Counted from the first letter of the stretch, positions 27,206-36,664 are shown. The stretch: 59,387 nucleotides of DNA from Erythrobacter sp. HI0063 (GCF_001635685.1 NZ_LWFF01000070.1:1-59387); one strand, 5' to 3'. Program-made: numbers and translations. The notes: generated by a model from the sequence alone, not told the origin.

Positions 27206-29217
27206 GCCGAATCCTCTTCCAGCGACAGCTCGGGTCTCCCGAGCGTACTGGCGTCAGTTTCCTCAGCGTCCGGATCCAGCAGGTCTGGAAGGACCGTGCT
27301 GACAGGCGAGGTAAACAGGATCGGAGAGGCATCGAGCATGAGCGAGCGCGTACCGCCAAGCTTGAGGCGGATATAGGCGGACTCACCCGAGAGCAGTTCG
27401 AGGAAGGCAAGCAATCGGCCATGCCATTGCTTATTGCGCCAGCCCTTGCAGATTGATCTGCGCAATCGATGCATCTTCTTCGCATCGTCGATCTGCAAGC
27501 CTTCGGGGGTGCCGTTGTCGTCCGCGAATAGAACGCGGGATTTGAGTCTTAGATGCCAGAAGGGCCACAAGACTGGCGTGGCGGTCACGCCGAACTGCCA
27601 GATATGACCCTTGGCAATGTTGCGGAGCATCGAAGCGCGTCGTTCGCCTTGCCGCCCCCAAGGGATCAGTTTTCCTATCGGCGCTAGCTCTGGCGACGCA
27701 TGAAAACCGATTGAACTGGAGTAATTGTATTGCAGCAGGCCTCGCTCACGACAGTAGCTGATCCAAGCCTCGCCAAACATCTGCACCAGCATCTTTTGCG
27801 CGACCTGCCGCACGATCGCGAGTTCGGCCCAGCCATGCTCAGCAAATTCCTCAATCGGCAATTCAGCGGTGAGCTCGAAACGGCCGATTGACCCGAGCTC
27901 AGCCTCGATGTCGCCTAAGTCCGCCATGCTGACAATCCCGCCGCGATGGGCAATTGCCGGGTATGAAAGCGTCTTGGCGGCGATGGCACTCGTTTGTTCG
28001 GTCTGAGCACCCATTGCGGAAAAAAAGCGGATCGTGTCGGGCGCCTCGAGAACCCTGAGCCAGTTCGAGGTTAAGGGCTCGGGATCGGTCGACAATTCTA
28101 TGCTGCGACGCCGCCGAAACAATTCCCAATTCAGGTTGATCGCAACGCCGTCGGCACGCTGAGGCACCTTCTGCCGGCGCAAAGTCTCCAGAAGGGTCTG
28201 CAGTCCTTCGCCCCATCCGCGCACGAAGTCGACCGGCCGAGCATCCCCGATCCCCTTGATGCGATTGGTCGCTTCAAGTCTCAATGGTATCATGAAGCGG
28301 CTGTCATCGATCGCTTGCGCCACTTCCAGAGCGAGATCGATATTGTCCTGAACGTTTGTGTCTGCGGTTGCCGCCGCCGAGACGCAGATCAAGGCCTTGG
28401 CTGCGCGATGTTGCAGGACCAAGCCTTCCTCGCGTCGCCATCTGTCTCCAGGCTCAAGTGAGAGGATATCAGCAAAGACAGTGTACCCTTCTGCCTCGAG
28501 CTTGGGAGCGAGCCAGAGCGCGAACTCGTCGTCTGCGGGATGGGTCTTAATCAGAAACAACACGTTGCGTTCGAAATTCGACGCCTTTTCTCCTTCGCCT
28601 TTCGCCGCATTTGATTGACCAAGCAGGTCGGAGAAGATTTCTGGGAGATCCTGCTTGGTACCCAGCGCCTCGACGACTGCGTCGGAGACGATGGACCGCA
28701 AGGCTGCGGTCGACCCCTGCCAAAGCGCCGGATGAGCCTTCTCGATGTCAGGAAATTTGCGCAGCAGGGCGTTTAGATCCGCAGGACCGAAAATATCACC
28801 GGGAGACTGGAGAGAGGGCCCGATCTTCTCGGCGAGCGTCTGTTTGCGAGCTGGCGTTAGGTCACATGAAGTTGCCAGAAGATAGCGGCTAGGCGCGAGC
28901 TGATCGATCTTGGCGCGCTCGCTCGCCATCGCCGAGTTCAGTTTGGAAAAGCCCGAGCGCAGATAGTGCTTTGCCTGCAAAATGACGCTGCGGTCGCTCT
29001 CGGCGTATCGGCCATCGATTCCCTGATCCGGTCCTTCTGCGAAACGTTCAAACCGAACCGCAAGCTCTGCCCCGATGAGCGCGTTTGCCAGTTCTTCGAA
29101 CTCACTGTGCGACAAGGAAGCGAAATCGTAGGTCACCCAATTAGATGACGTTTCTGGGAGACGTGCGTCAAGTAATTGAGCAAGTTGCCCAAGGTTTTCG
29201 TGGGGATACATTGGCAT
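27202..29217 (-). CDS. Mrr-nuclease/TIR/APAZ-like effector of a short Argonaute system
   Basis: A 671-residue fusion. Residues about 30-160 are a Mrr-type restriction-endonuclease domain: [14 protein letters not shown] helix, D68 (DQGIDGRY) and Q81-A82-K83 (VILQAKHY) as the metal-site D...QxK. Residues about 215-340 are a TIR domain ([20 protein letters not shown], then [21 protein letters not shown], then [11 protein letters not shown]); E263/E264 lie where TIR NADases keep the catalytic Glu. Residues about 370-671 have no enzyme motif and match the APAZ-type tail that docks on short Argonautes (begins around NWELFRRRR and [17 protein letters not shown]). ATG 29217 is chosen for CAGGAG eight bases upstream. 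The predicted outcome of activation is NAD+ loss, DNA/RNA degradation or both. Confidence 0.9.
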   Translation of the reverse strand: MPMYPHENLGQLAQLLDARLPETSSNWVTYDFASLSHSEFEELANALIGAELAVRFERFAEGPDQGIDGRYAESDRSVILQAKHYLRSGFSKLNSAMASERAKIDQLAPSRYLLATSCDLTPARKQTLAEKIGPSLQSPGDIFGPADLNALLRKFPDIEKAHPALWQGSTAALRSIVSDAVVEALGTKQDLPEIFSDLLGQSNAAKGEGEKASNFERNVLFLIKTHPADDEFALWLAPKLEAEGYTVFADILSLEPGDRWRREEGLVLQHRAAKALICVSAAATADTNVQDNIDLALEVAQAIDDSRFMIPLRLEATNRIKGIGDARPVDFVRGWGEGLQTLLETLRRQKVPQRADGVAINLNWELFRRRRSIELSTDPEPLTSNWLRVLEAPDTIRFFSAMGAQTEQTSAIAAKTLSYPAIAHRGGIVSMADLGDIEAELGSIGRFELTAELPIEEFAEHGWAELAIVRQVAQKMLVQMFGEAWISYCRERGLLQYNYSSSIGFHASPELAPIGKLIPWGRQGERRASMLRNIAKGHIWQFGVTATPVLWPFWHLRLKSRVLFADDNGTPEGLQIDDAKKMHRLRRSICKGWRNKQWHGRLLAFLELLSGESAYIRLKLGGTRSLMLDASPILFTSPVSTVLPDLLDPDAEETDASTLGRPELSLEEDSA

Positions 29218-29305
29218 TCGCCGATCTCCTGAAAGAAAACGGCTGCTTTCTCCTGCCTGCTCACCAAAACCCAACGGTCTGCAACCGCCCCGAAATTTGA
29301 CACGG

Positions 29306-29339
29306 AAAAGGCGGCCCGTCCCGGAAGGGACGGACCGCC
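29306..29339 (-). terminator. Intrinsic terminator downstream of parB
   Basis: On the minus strand a 13-base-pair stem (one G-U pair), with loop TTCC, is followed by TTTT. It ends the parB transcript just before the Argonaute operon, so the latter probably has its own promoter in the 88 bases between 29218 and 29305, where I see no convincing -35/-10 pair. Confidence 0.85.
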
Positions 29340-29369
29340 CGCCGAGTGACCTGGACCTGTCAGGAGGGG

Positions 29370-31343
29370 TCAGGCAGCCTGCTCGGCAATCTCGTCAGTT
29401 TCTACTGCGTTGACCGCTTCGTCTTCTTCGCGGTCGGACAATTCGCCTTCTTCGGAACCGGCGAAACGCATGATCGGCGGAACCCAAGCCTGCGCCCGCT
29501 CCTTGACCTCAGACTCGCCAATGAAGTTGCCGGAGAAGATGCGCTCGGCAGCGCTCGCCAATTCGGCCTTCTTCGATGCAGCGTAGCGACTGACCAGTTC
29601 GGGACCACCGGCAGCATCGAGTGCCTCGAGCGTGCGGGCCTTGGCCACGCGGTCGAAGTAGTTCGCCGCCGTGGGACGCCACCAATGCGCGGTCTCGATT
29701 TCCAGGAGCGAGCCCAGAGCCTCATGCATAGGCACCGAGCGCTCGCCTTCGCAGGCCAGGCTCGCGACAAGCGTGCGCGAGACGACATGACCAAGCCAGG
29801 CCGAGCGCCCCTCGTCGGATAGTGCCCGGAACCTGGCAAACCGCTCAACATCGCTTTCGCCAGAGCGCCAGCTTTCATCGAGCGACCCGGCAAACTCGGC
29901 CAAAGCAGCACTCGCGGGCGCATCCTTGGCCTCGAACCCGGTGACCGGGCCGGACGCGACAGAGCCGACAAGCGTCGACGCCTTCTTGGCGCGCCAGTCG
30001 TGCCCATCGGCATCGGCGAGCGTGAAGACCATGAAGTCGAGCGCCAGTGCCGGATCGTTGGCGAGATGGATTGCCAGGATGTCGCGGCGTTGCATCGCGA
30101 GCTCGTCGAGCAAGCGCTGGGACAGCGAGCTACCCTTGGGCTTCGCCGTTCCGCTGTCCTCGACTGCCTCGATAGGACCTTCCTCAGCGATGACTTCGGT
30201 CTTGGTATAGAACTGCGGGACCAAGGTCGGCTCGCCATTACGCGAAAGGACGAGGAAGGCACCAGCCTCGGATTTCAGCTCATCGGCGAGTACTGGCGGC
30301 CGATCATTGAGCGCGCGCATGGCGCGGTCGATCACCACGAGTTCCTCTTCGGCCTTGGCGACCTCGTCTTCGTCGCTGTCTTCGTCTTCGAGCACGGCGG
30401 CGACGCGGTCATAGTCAGCCTCGAGTTCGCCAAGCTCCTTCGCTTCCTGTTCCGTCATCGGCGCAGGTTCGCAAGGCAGACGGCTCAGACCTTCGACAAG
30501 GTCATGACTGACATAGGTGCCCAGCGTCGGGTGCACCCAGGCAAGGCCATATTCGAGCGCGATCCTTTCGGCGGCTTCTTCCATGGCCTTGTGCGCGAGG
30601 TCTTCGAGCAGCGCGACATCGATCCAGCTCTCGCTGGCATCATCGTCGAACAGTTCGCGCTCGATCCGGCCGCCTGCGGCGAGATAGGCATCTCGTAAGA
30701 CGAGAACCGCGCGCGGATCGGAGCCATGAACAGTTGCATCGAGCACCATGCGGCGGATCGTGTCAGGCGTGATCTGGTACCAGGCGTCCTGCAGCTCGGC
30801 ATAGACATGCGCCTGGCGCTCGACGTCGGAAATCGCGCCATAGGCTTTGGCCATGTCGAGCGTAATCGTGCCTTCGGCGAGCGCTTCGAAGACGCAGGGT
30901 GCGAGACTTGCTAAGCGCAGACGCCCTTCGACGAATCGGACGGTGAGGCCGAAGCGGCGCGCCACGTCTTCGGTGGTAGCGCCTGCCTCGATGATCGCCG
31001 CGAAAGCCTGCGCTTCGTCGGCCGGGTTCATCGCGAGACGCTGGAAGTTCTCGGCAAGGCTGGCCTCGCGCACTTCGCTTTCCTCGCCTTCGATGACGAG
31101 GCAGGTAACTTCGTGGTTTTTGGGCAAGGTACCCTCTTCTGCCAGCGCCTGCAGCGCGGCGAGGCGGCGACCACCGGCCTCGACCTCGAACTTGCCGCGC
31201 TTTCCTTTGCGCACGACGAGGTTCTGCAGCAGACCGCGCGCACCAATGTCTGCCCGCAGCTGGAGGTCAGCCAGCACATCGCTCGACTTGCGAACGTTGC
31301 GCGGGCTCGGGACGAGCTTCTTCAAGGGAATCGACTGGATCAT
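29370..31343 (-). CDS. Large ParB/RepB-family DNA-binding protein of the mobile element
   Basis: A 657-residue protein. Residues 1-95 are a ParB N-terminal domain (LKKLVPSPRNVRK, then the arginine patch region GGRRLAALQAL and SLAENFQR). A KorB-like helix-turn-helix region follows (EDVARRFGLTVRFVEGRLRL). The remaining 450 residues are Glu/Asp-rich and variable, with an acidic stretch VLEDEDSDEDEVAKAEEELV. It is much longer than chromosomal ParB (about 300 residues) but typical for ICE and plasmid backbones. No ParA lies in the window. ATG 31343 follows the shared leader AGGAGAACACCC, so the longer open frame upstream is not used. Confidence 0.9.
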   Translation of the reverse strand: MIQSIPLKKLVPSPRNVRKSSDVLADLQLRADIGARGLLQNLVVRKGKRGKFEVEAGGRRLAALQALAEEGTLPKNHEVTCLVIEGEESEVREASLAENFQRLAMNPADEAQAFAAIIEAGATTEDVARRFGLTVRFVEGRLRLASLAPCVFEALAEGTITLDMAKAYGAISDVERQAHVYAELQDAWYQITPDTIRRMVLDATVHGSDPRAVLVLRDAYLAAGGRIERELFDDDASESWIDVALLEDLAHKAMEEAAERIALEYGLAWVHPTLGTYVSHDLVEGLSRLPCEPAPMTEQEAKELGELEADYDRVAAVLEDEDSDEDEVAKAEEELVVIDRAMRALNDRPPVLADELKSEAGAFLVLSRNGEPTLVPQFYTKTEVIAEEGPIEAVEDSGTAKPKGSSLSQRLLDELAMQRRDILAIHLANDPALALDFMVFTLADADGHDWRAKKASTLVGSVASGPVTGFEAKDAPASAALAEFAGSLDESWRSGESDVERFARFRALSDEGRSAWLGHVVSRTLVASLACEGERSVPMHEALGSLLEIETAHWWRPTAANYFDRVAKARTLEALDAAGGPELVSRYAASKKAELASAAERIFSGNFIGESEVKERAQAWVPPIMRFAGSEEGELSDREEDEAVNAVETDEIAEQAA

Positions 31344-31721
31344 GGGTGTTCTCCTGATGGAATGAAGGCGCAGGTGAGGATCACGAGGCCCACAAGCCCA
31401 ACGGGCTCCCTCCACTCTCTTCAATGGCTGTGGCGACCATCTATGCTACCGGGATGGGGCGATCAGGGATCGGCTGAGATCCGTCCATGAGAGCAGTTGT
31501 TCTCGATGCGCGAACCCATTCGCAAGCCCGTCATCAGCGGGCACAGGCAGATCAGTCGCCCGGACTTGAGGAAGGACGTGATCAGGCTCCGGCGTACGCG
31601 ACACGGGAGCTTATCGGTTCATTCAGACACACGGAGGGGAGGAGAGAAGGGGAAACCTAAGCGCAATCGGAGGCAGCGCTCAGCTTCATCCGGACCCTGA
31701 CCTCTTCAGCGGAGCCTATGC
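31344..31721. other. Intergenic region between the ParE toxin and parB genes
   Basis: No convincing gene. Next to parB there is a leader with a small perfect hairpin AGCCC-AAC-GGGCT (31395-31407) beside a pyrimidine tract (purine-rich GAGAGTGGAGGGAG on the parB strand). A second purine tract, GGAGGGGAGGAGAGAAGGGG, lies in the opposite orientation near 31633-31652. A 67-codon rightward open frame (31497-31700) is Arg-rich and has no homology I can see. The parB promoter must be in here, but no clear -35/-10 stands out. Confidence 0.5.
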
Positions 31722-32081
31722 CTATCCGCTGCTAAGCAAGCGCTCTTCGAGAAGCGTCCGAAAATCCCGACGCGCATCAGCGATTACGAACACGGTCACC
31801 TGACCGGGTGCCGGCTCGGGCTGATACCCGTAGATTATGCGGAACGGAAAGCGCGACAATTGCCGAAAGTCGGTGATCCCGAGAGCCTCAAGTTCCGGTG
31901 GAACCGGTCCTTTCTCAGGATTGTTCACAAGGGATTCGATAGACGCGACAAGGTCATCCAGCAGTGCGTCCGCACCATCGTCGCCATCCGGCCCGCGCTG
32001 CGTCAAGCGGCGCTGCCAGATACCCGCGAGATCGCGCTCCGCACCGGAGGTGATCTCGATCGCTACGGCGGCCGTCATCAT
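31722..32081 (-). CDS. ParE/RelE-superfamily toxin
   Basis: A 119-residue toxin of the ParE/RelE fold: VAIEITSGAERDLAGIWQRR as the first strand and helix, FRQLSRFPFRIIYGYQP as the central strands with the conserved Arg, and VTVFVIADARRDFRTLLEERL at the end. It lies directly after the Phd-type antitoxin gene with no gap between the antitoxin stop and the toxin ATG, the normal antitoxin-first order. ParE members poison gyrase and RelE members cut mRNA; sequence alone does not decide. A small insert after helix 1 (RGPDGDDGA) makes it slightly longer than usual. Confidence 0.88.
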   Translation of the reverse strand: MMTAAVAIEITSGAERDLAGIWQRRLTQRGPDGDDGADALLDDLVASIESLVNNPEKGPVPPELEALGITDFRQLSRFPFRIIYGYQPEPAPGQVTVFVIADARRDFRTLLEERLLSSG

Positions 32082-32351
32082 TCAGTTTGACTTACCCCGT
32101 ACGCGATCCGCAAGGCCTGCCACCGGGCGGGTCCGACCGGCGGCAACATCGGCCTGTCCGAGCGCCAGAAGTTTTAGCAGAGCGAGCGTTTCCTGTGCGC
32201 GCTCGTAGCTGGCGACATCCTGCAGAACTGCCTTGGCTTCGCCATTCTGCGTGATGACCATTGGCCCGGCGCCATCTCCAATCTCCCGGATAATTTCGGC
32301 GCTGTGGGCCTTCAGATAGCTGATCGGTTTGATGCGCTGGTCCAGCTTCAT
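32082..32351 (-). CDS. Phd/YefM-family antitoxin
   Basis: An 89-residue antitoxin with the family's N-terminal DNA-binding fold (IKPISYLKAHSAEIIREI, then GPMVITQNGEAKAVLQDVASYERAQETLALL) and a flexible Arg-rich tail that would wrap the toxin. It precedes the ParE-like toxin. An 18-base inverted repeat 22 bases upstream is the likely autoregulatory operator. The pair would stabilise the mobile element by post-segregational killing. Confidence 0.9.
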   Translation of the reverse strand: MKLDQRIKPISYLKAHSAEIIREIGDGAGPMVITQNGEAKAVLQDVASYERAQETLALLKLLALGQADVAAGRTRPVAGLADRVRGKSN

Positions 32352-32372
32352 AGAACACCTTAGGACTGAATT

Positions 32373-32390
32373 TGGTCTCTATATAGACCA
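32373..32390 (-). promoter_or_regulatory. Operator of the toxin-antitoxin pair
   Basis: TGGTCT-CTATAT-AGACCA is a perfect interrupted palindrome just upstream of the antitoxin start. The AT-rich centre could be part of a -10 element, so repressor binding would block the promoter directly. Confidence 0.7.
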
Positions 32391-32410
32391 GTTTAGGGCA
32401 AATGAGAAGT

Positions 32411-35400
32411 TCAAGGCTCGATTGCGATGCTTTGGAGGATCTCGCTTGCTCTCGACACCGGTGCAAATAGCCGCGTGCGGTAACGGATGATCTCGGTGAA
32501 GCAGCCCTTGCCCTTGTACCACTCGAGGCGTTCCGGCGAGAATCCGGTCAGTTCAAGGCGCTGCTCGCCTCCCACCAGCGAGCGCTTTACGGTCAAGGCA
32601 TCGTGGCTTGTGAGGCCCAGCGGTTTGCCGCTGACGAGGACGAGGTCGCCGATCTGCTCAGCCGATGGTCCGGTAACTCCGGAAAGGCCAAAGGTATCGG
32701 CGATCGCAGCGAGATCGATATCGAGCACTTCGCGGCCAATGATCGACTGGCCGTCCTCGGCAACGAGCCGGGTGACGCGGACATGATCGCCCGGCAGGCG
32801 CTTCCAGACAGGGAGCAGCAAACCAGTGGCGAGATGGACACGCTCGGTCACCGGTGAAGCGGCGGCCTCTTCTTCCTCGGCCCGCCAGGCGCTGGTGAAT
32901 GCAGTGACGCCAATTTCCTCCCAGTGGCTCTCAGCGAGTGCGTCAAGCGTCCAGTTCGCGGACTTGAGCGGTCGCAGAAGGCGCCGACGTTCGATCACGG
33001 CCCCGTCGTCGGCGATGAGACGCCGGGCTGGAACCGACAGCGCAACCTTGCCCGACCGCGCATTGCGCATCGGGACCGCGTGCGGGCTGCCGATCTCGTG
33101 CATCCGCACCAGTCGCTGCAAGCGCAAAGGCCGAAGGTGCCTCGTCACTTCGAGCGAGACGAGGCGTGTTTCGGCTCCGGTCAAGGGATCGGTGCGCAGG
33201 AGTTCATCTGCCAGGACCGTAAAACGATCGACCCTCACGGTCTCCAGTCCCTGGTCGAGCGTCCCCGCCTCGCGAGCGGCCTCGATCCGCGCCTCTACCA
33301 GTCCGAGATATTCCTCGAAGATCGCGTTCTGGAGCGCGATCGGGAGCGCGAGGATGCGGTTGAGCCAACGCTGGATTGTGGGAAGATTGTCGGTCAGCCC
33401 ACCATCGGGGTTTTCAAGCCGGAGGCCGGTACGCTCGACGAAATTGCCGAACGTGGTGGCTTCGAGCTTGCCGTCATAGAGCAGCTGAAACCAGCGGCTG
33501 AGCGCATCGCGCGCATAGTCGCTTTCAAGATTGTCTGCCGGATCGAACAGGTTCTGTCCGCCGGTCTGGCGCTGGCCACGCGTCAGCGCGCCCAATGCGT
33601 CGAGCCTTCGCGCAATGGTCGAGATGAACCGGCGCTCGCCCTTCACGTCGGTGGTTACCGGCCGGAACAACGGGGCCGAGGCCTGATTGGTGCGGTTGGT
33701 GCGGCCAAGACCCTGGATCGCATTGTCGGCCCGCCAGCCCGGCTCGAGCAGGAAATGAACCCTGCGCTGCTGGTTCTTCGCATGAAGGTCGGCGTGGTAG
33801 GATCGCCCCGTGCCGCCTGCATCCGAAAAGACGAGGATGCGCTTGGCCCCTTCCATGAAGCTTTGCGCTTCGGCGACATTAGCGCTCGGGCTTCGCCGTT
33901 CGAGGCGCTGCTGACCATCGCGGCCCAGGACCAGCCTGCGGGTCCGGCCCGTGACCTCTGCCACGGCCTCGGTGCCGAAGTGCTCGATGATCGCGTCGAG
34001 CGCAGTGGCGATGGGCGGCAGCGCACAAAGCTGCTCGATCAGCGCATCGCGCGCGGCAATGGCGCGCGGGCAGAAAACGGGATTGCCTTCCTCATCACTC
34101 ATCGCCTCGGAGCGAAGATTTCCGTCCTCGTCGGCGAAGACCTGCATCAATCGCACCGGAAAGCTCTTCGCAAGATAGTCGATGACATATTCACGCGGTG
34201 AGAGATCGATATCGAGCGCTTCGCGTTCTTCCACGGTAAGGTCGGCAAGGCGCCGGTCGAGCATGGCCTCGGCGGTCGAGACCAGCTGCACGACAACCGA
34301 ATACTCTTCGCCAAGCGCCGCGTTCATCGCGGGGATCAGACTTGGCAGTTTCATCGAAAGCAGGAGCTGGGCAAAGAAGCGTTGCTTGGTACCCTCGAAG
34401 ATCGACAGCGCTGCCGCTTTGGCGTTGCGATTGAGCGTATCGCCGCTGTCCTCGTCGACCACGCGGGTTGCTTCGAGCGCGGCTTCGAGGTTGCGGTGAA
34501 TGATCGCCCAGGCATCGGCATAGGCATCGTAAATCCGCACCTGCGCTTCGGTCAGGCAGTGCTCGAGGATTTCGTACTCGACCCCGGCGAAGGACAGCGC
34601 ACGGGCAAGGTAGAGCCCCTGTGCCTTGAGATCGCGGGCGACGAGCTCCATCGCCGCGACGCCGCCGGCGCGGATCTCGGTCATGAACGCCTCGTGGGTC
34701 GGAAAGGCGGTCTCGGGTCCCCAGAGGCCAAGCCGGGAAGTGTAACCGAGGTTGGCGATTTCCGAGGCACCTGTGGCAGACGCGTAGAGCACGCGGGCGC
34801 GCGGGAGATGGTTCTGCAGCCTGAGGCCCACTATCCCCTGTTCGGAGCCCTTGACCTTGCCGCGGGTCGATGAGCCCCCGAGGGCATTGGCCATGGCGTG
34901 GGCTTCGTCGAAGGCGATCAGGCCGTCGTAATGCTTACCCGCCCAGGCAAGGATCTGGTCGAGCCGCGTATCCTCGACGCGTCCCGAGCGCAGCGTCGGG
35001 TAGGTGACGAAGAGAATGCCTTCGGACATCGATACAAGGTGGCCGAGTTTCCAGCGCGAGAGCGGCTGGACATCGAGCGGCAGCCCGCCAAGCGCTTCCC
35101 AGTCGCGGCGTGCATCTTCGAGCAGCGCCTCGTTCTTGGTGATCCAGACATGCCGGCGCTCGCCTGCGAGCCAGCGGTCCATGATGACCGCGGCGATCTG
35201 CCGTCCCTTGCCCGCTCCGGTTCCGTCGCCGAGGAAGAAGCCTTGGCGGTAGGAGTGTCCGTCCTCGGAGAGTTCCAGCGAGGTGCCTTCCTGGCTAACC
35301 TTGAACTGACCCGGAAGATCGCGCGCAAATGCCTGGGTAGCGTAGACCAGTGTCTCGCATTGCGCTTCGGACAAGAGGCCATTGGCCTGCCAGCCTGCGG

Positions 35401-36664
35401 GAAGGCGCGGGCGAACGTCCGGCTGGGGCGCCGCGACCGAGCCCATGGCGACCGATTCCACGAGCGGGGTGGGATGAACCGGCGCGCCTTCGAACGTGAT
35501 GCGACTGGGCCGGTAAGGTAGGTAGATGCCGGTCTGTTCGGGTACCGGCGCGGGGTCGGCCAAGACCGAATAGGCAAGATTGGTCGCATTCGCTTTAGCT
35601 GCTGGTGTCGCGGCGAACGGCGCCAGCGGCCGGACCGGCGCGCGATGGGTCGACGTCTTGCCCACGAGGCGCACTGGCTTGCCGACTGGCAGGCGATGAG
35701 TCCTGGCGGATGTCTGCGCACGGGGCGGAAGCGCAGTGACAAGCTCGTGGAGCGCGATCAGGTCGGCAGTATCTCCGTTGATTGCGGGAGAAGACGCAAC
35801 CGGCGTCTTGCCGAACACGACCAGGCGAACGGCAATCCCCGTCCCTGCGCGGCGAAACATCTGCTGCAGCCGGACATCGAGGAACAGCGACGCTTCATCC
35901 TGTACCTTGGCGAAGGTGGAAGCGTCGAAGCCTTCAGGCATGATGGCGACAATCCTCGCCCCATTGGCAACGGCCCGGATCGCGCTGCGTAGGTGGCGCT
36001 GCGCCGTCTCGCCATCCTTGCCGCGTTCCTGGCTGCGGGCGAACGGCGGGTTCATCAAGACGACCGACGGAACAGGGCCGCGATGCAGGTCGGCCATCAG
36101 TTCTCCGTCATGTGCACTAATTGTGGCCGTGGGGAAGATATGGCCCAGCCCGTCTCGTCTGGCCGGATCGATCTCGTTGAGGGCCAACGAGGCGTTCTGG
36201 ACGCTGCCCCAGAGCGCAAGGGCGCCATTGCCTGCGGACGGTTCGAGCAGCGTGTCTTGCGAAGAAACAGCTGCGGCCTTCGCCATCAGCCAGGCCAGCA
36301 TCGGCGGGGTCGAGAACTGCTGGAGCTCGACCTGTGCTTCGCTGCGAACGTGCCGCGGCGGCAAGGCTGCTTCGAGCCAGTCAAAACGTGCTTCTGCTTC
36401 GTGCATGCTTGTCGCCAGATCGATGCGCGAAGACTCTCGCAGCCAGAGCAGTGCGCCGATCTCGACCGCGTTGTTGTAGTCGTCGATCGTCCATGCACCT
36501 CCCCAGTCCAGAACACCGGTCTCTTCGGCGAACAGCCCGGAAATGCCGGCACGGGTAAGATGACGACCCGAGGTGAGAAGCGCGGCAATCCGGGCACCGA
36601 TGGCGAAGGCCAGGGGCACTGCCGGCATCTGCTCGCCGGCGGGAAACAGGTCTGATTGAAACAT
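32411..36664 (-). CDS. Fused N6-adenine methylase and Strawberry-notch-type helicase
   Basis: A 1,417-residue protein. Residues about 110-290 are a class I SAM-dependent DNA methylase: FSTPPMLAWLMAKAA, EPSAGNG (141-147) for SAM and NPPF (205-208) as catalytic motif. From about 420 an SF2 helicase of the Strawberry-notch family follows: GDGTGAGKGRQ (479-489) as Walker A, DEAH (586-589), and the SBNO C-terminal block (FSDAGGTGRSYHADLHAKNQ, then GLGRTNRTNQ). ATG 36664 is chosen for AGGAGG ten bases upstream. Proteins of this kind are found on conjugative elements and phages, where the methylase may mark and the helicase process element DNA; the true function is not established. Confidence 0.9.
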   Translation of the reverse strand: MFQSDLFPAGEQMPAVPLAFAIGARIAALLTSGRHLTRAGISGLFAEETGVLDWGGAWTIDDYNNAVEIGALLWLRESSRIDLATSMHEAEARFDWLEAALPPRHVRSEAQVELQQFSTPPMLAWLMAKAAAVSSQDTLLEPSAGNGALALWGSVQNASLALNEIDPARRDGLGHIFPTATISAHDGELMADLHRGPVPSVVLMNPPFARSQERGKDGETAQRHLRSAIRAVANGARIVAIMPEGFDASTFAKVQDEASLFLDVRLQQMFRRAGTGIAVRLVVFGKTPVASSPAINGDTADLIALHELVTALPPRAQTSARTHRLPVGKPVRLVGKTSTHRAPVRPLAPFAATPAAKANATNLAYSVLADPAPVPEQTGIYLPYRPSRITFEGAPVHPTPLVESVAMGSVAAPQPDVRPRLPAGWQANGLLSEAQCETLVYATQAFARDLPGQFKVSQEGTSLELSEDGHSYRQGFFLGDGTGAGKGRQIAAVIMDRWLAGERRHVWITKNEALLEDARRDWEALGGLPLDVQPLSRWKLGHLVSMSEGILFVTYPTLRSGRVEDTRLDQILAWAGKHYDGLIAFDEAHAMANALGGSSTRGKVKGSEQGIVGLRLQNHLPRARVLYASATGASEIANLGYTSRLGLWGPETAFPTHEAFMTEIRAGGVAAMELVARDLKAQGLYLARALSFAGVEYEILEHCLTEAQVRIYDAYADAWAIIHRNLEAALEATRVVDEDSGDTLNRNAKAAALSIFEGTKQRFFAQLLLSMKLPSLIPAMNAALGEEYSVVVQLVSTAEAMLDRRLADLTVEEREALDIDLSPREYVIDYLAKSFPVRLMQVFADEDGNLRSEAMSDEEGNPVFCPRAIAARDALIEQLCALPPIATALDAIIEHFGTEAVAEVTGRTRRLVLGRDGQQRLERRSPSANVAEAQSFMEGAKRILVFSDAGGTGRSYHADLHAKNQQRRVHFLLEPGWRADNAIQGLGRTNRTNQASAPLFRPVTTDVKGERRFISTIARRLDALGALTRGQRQTGGQNLFDPADNLESDYARDALSRWFQLLYDGKLEATTFGNFVERTGLRLENPDGGLTDNLPTIQRWLNRILALPIALQNAIFEEYLGLVEARIEAAREAGTLDQGLETVRVDRFTVLADELLRTDPLTGAETRLVSLEVTRHLRPLRLQRLVRMHEIGSPHAVPMRNARSGKVALSVPARRLIADDGAVIERRRLLRPLKSANWTLDALAESHWEEIGVTAFTSAWRAEEEEAAASPVTERVHLATGLLLPVWKRLPGDHVRVTRLVAEDGQSIIGREVLDIDLAAIADTFGLSGVTGPSAEQIGDLVLVSGKPLGLTSHDALTVKRSLVGGEQRLELTGFSPERLEWYKGKGCFTEIIRYRTRLFAPVSRASEILQSIAIEP

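Noticed and set aside
31497-31700. A 67-codon Arg-rich frame between the toxin and parB genes
   Set aside because: No ribosome site, no homology and opposite to neighbouring genes; most likely chance.
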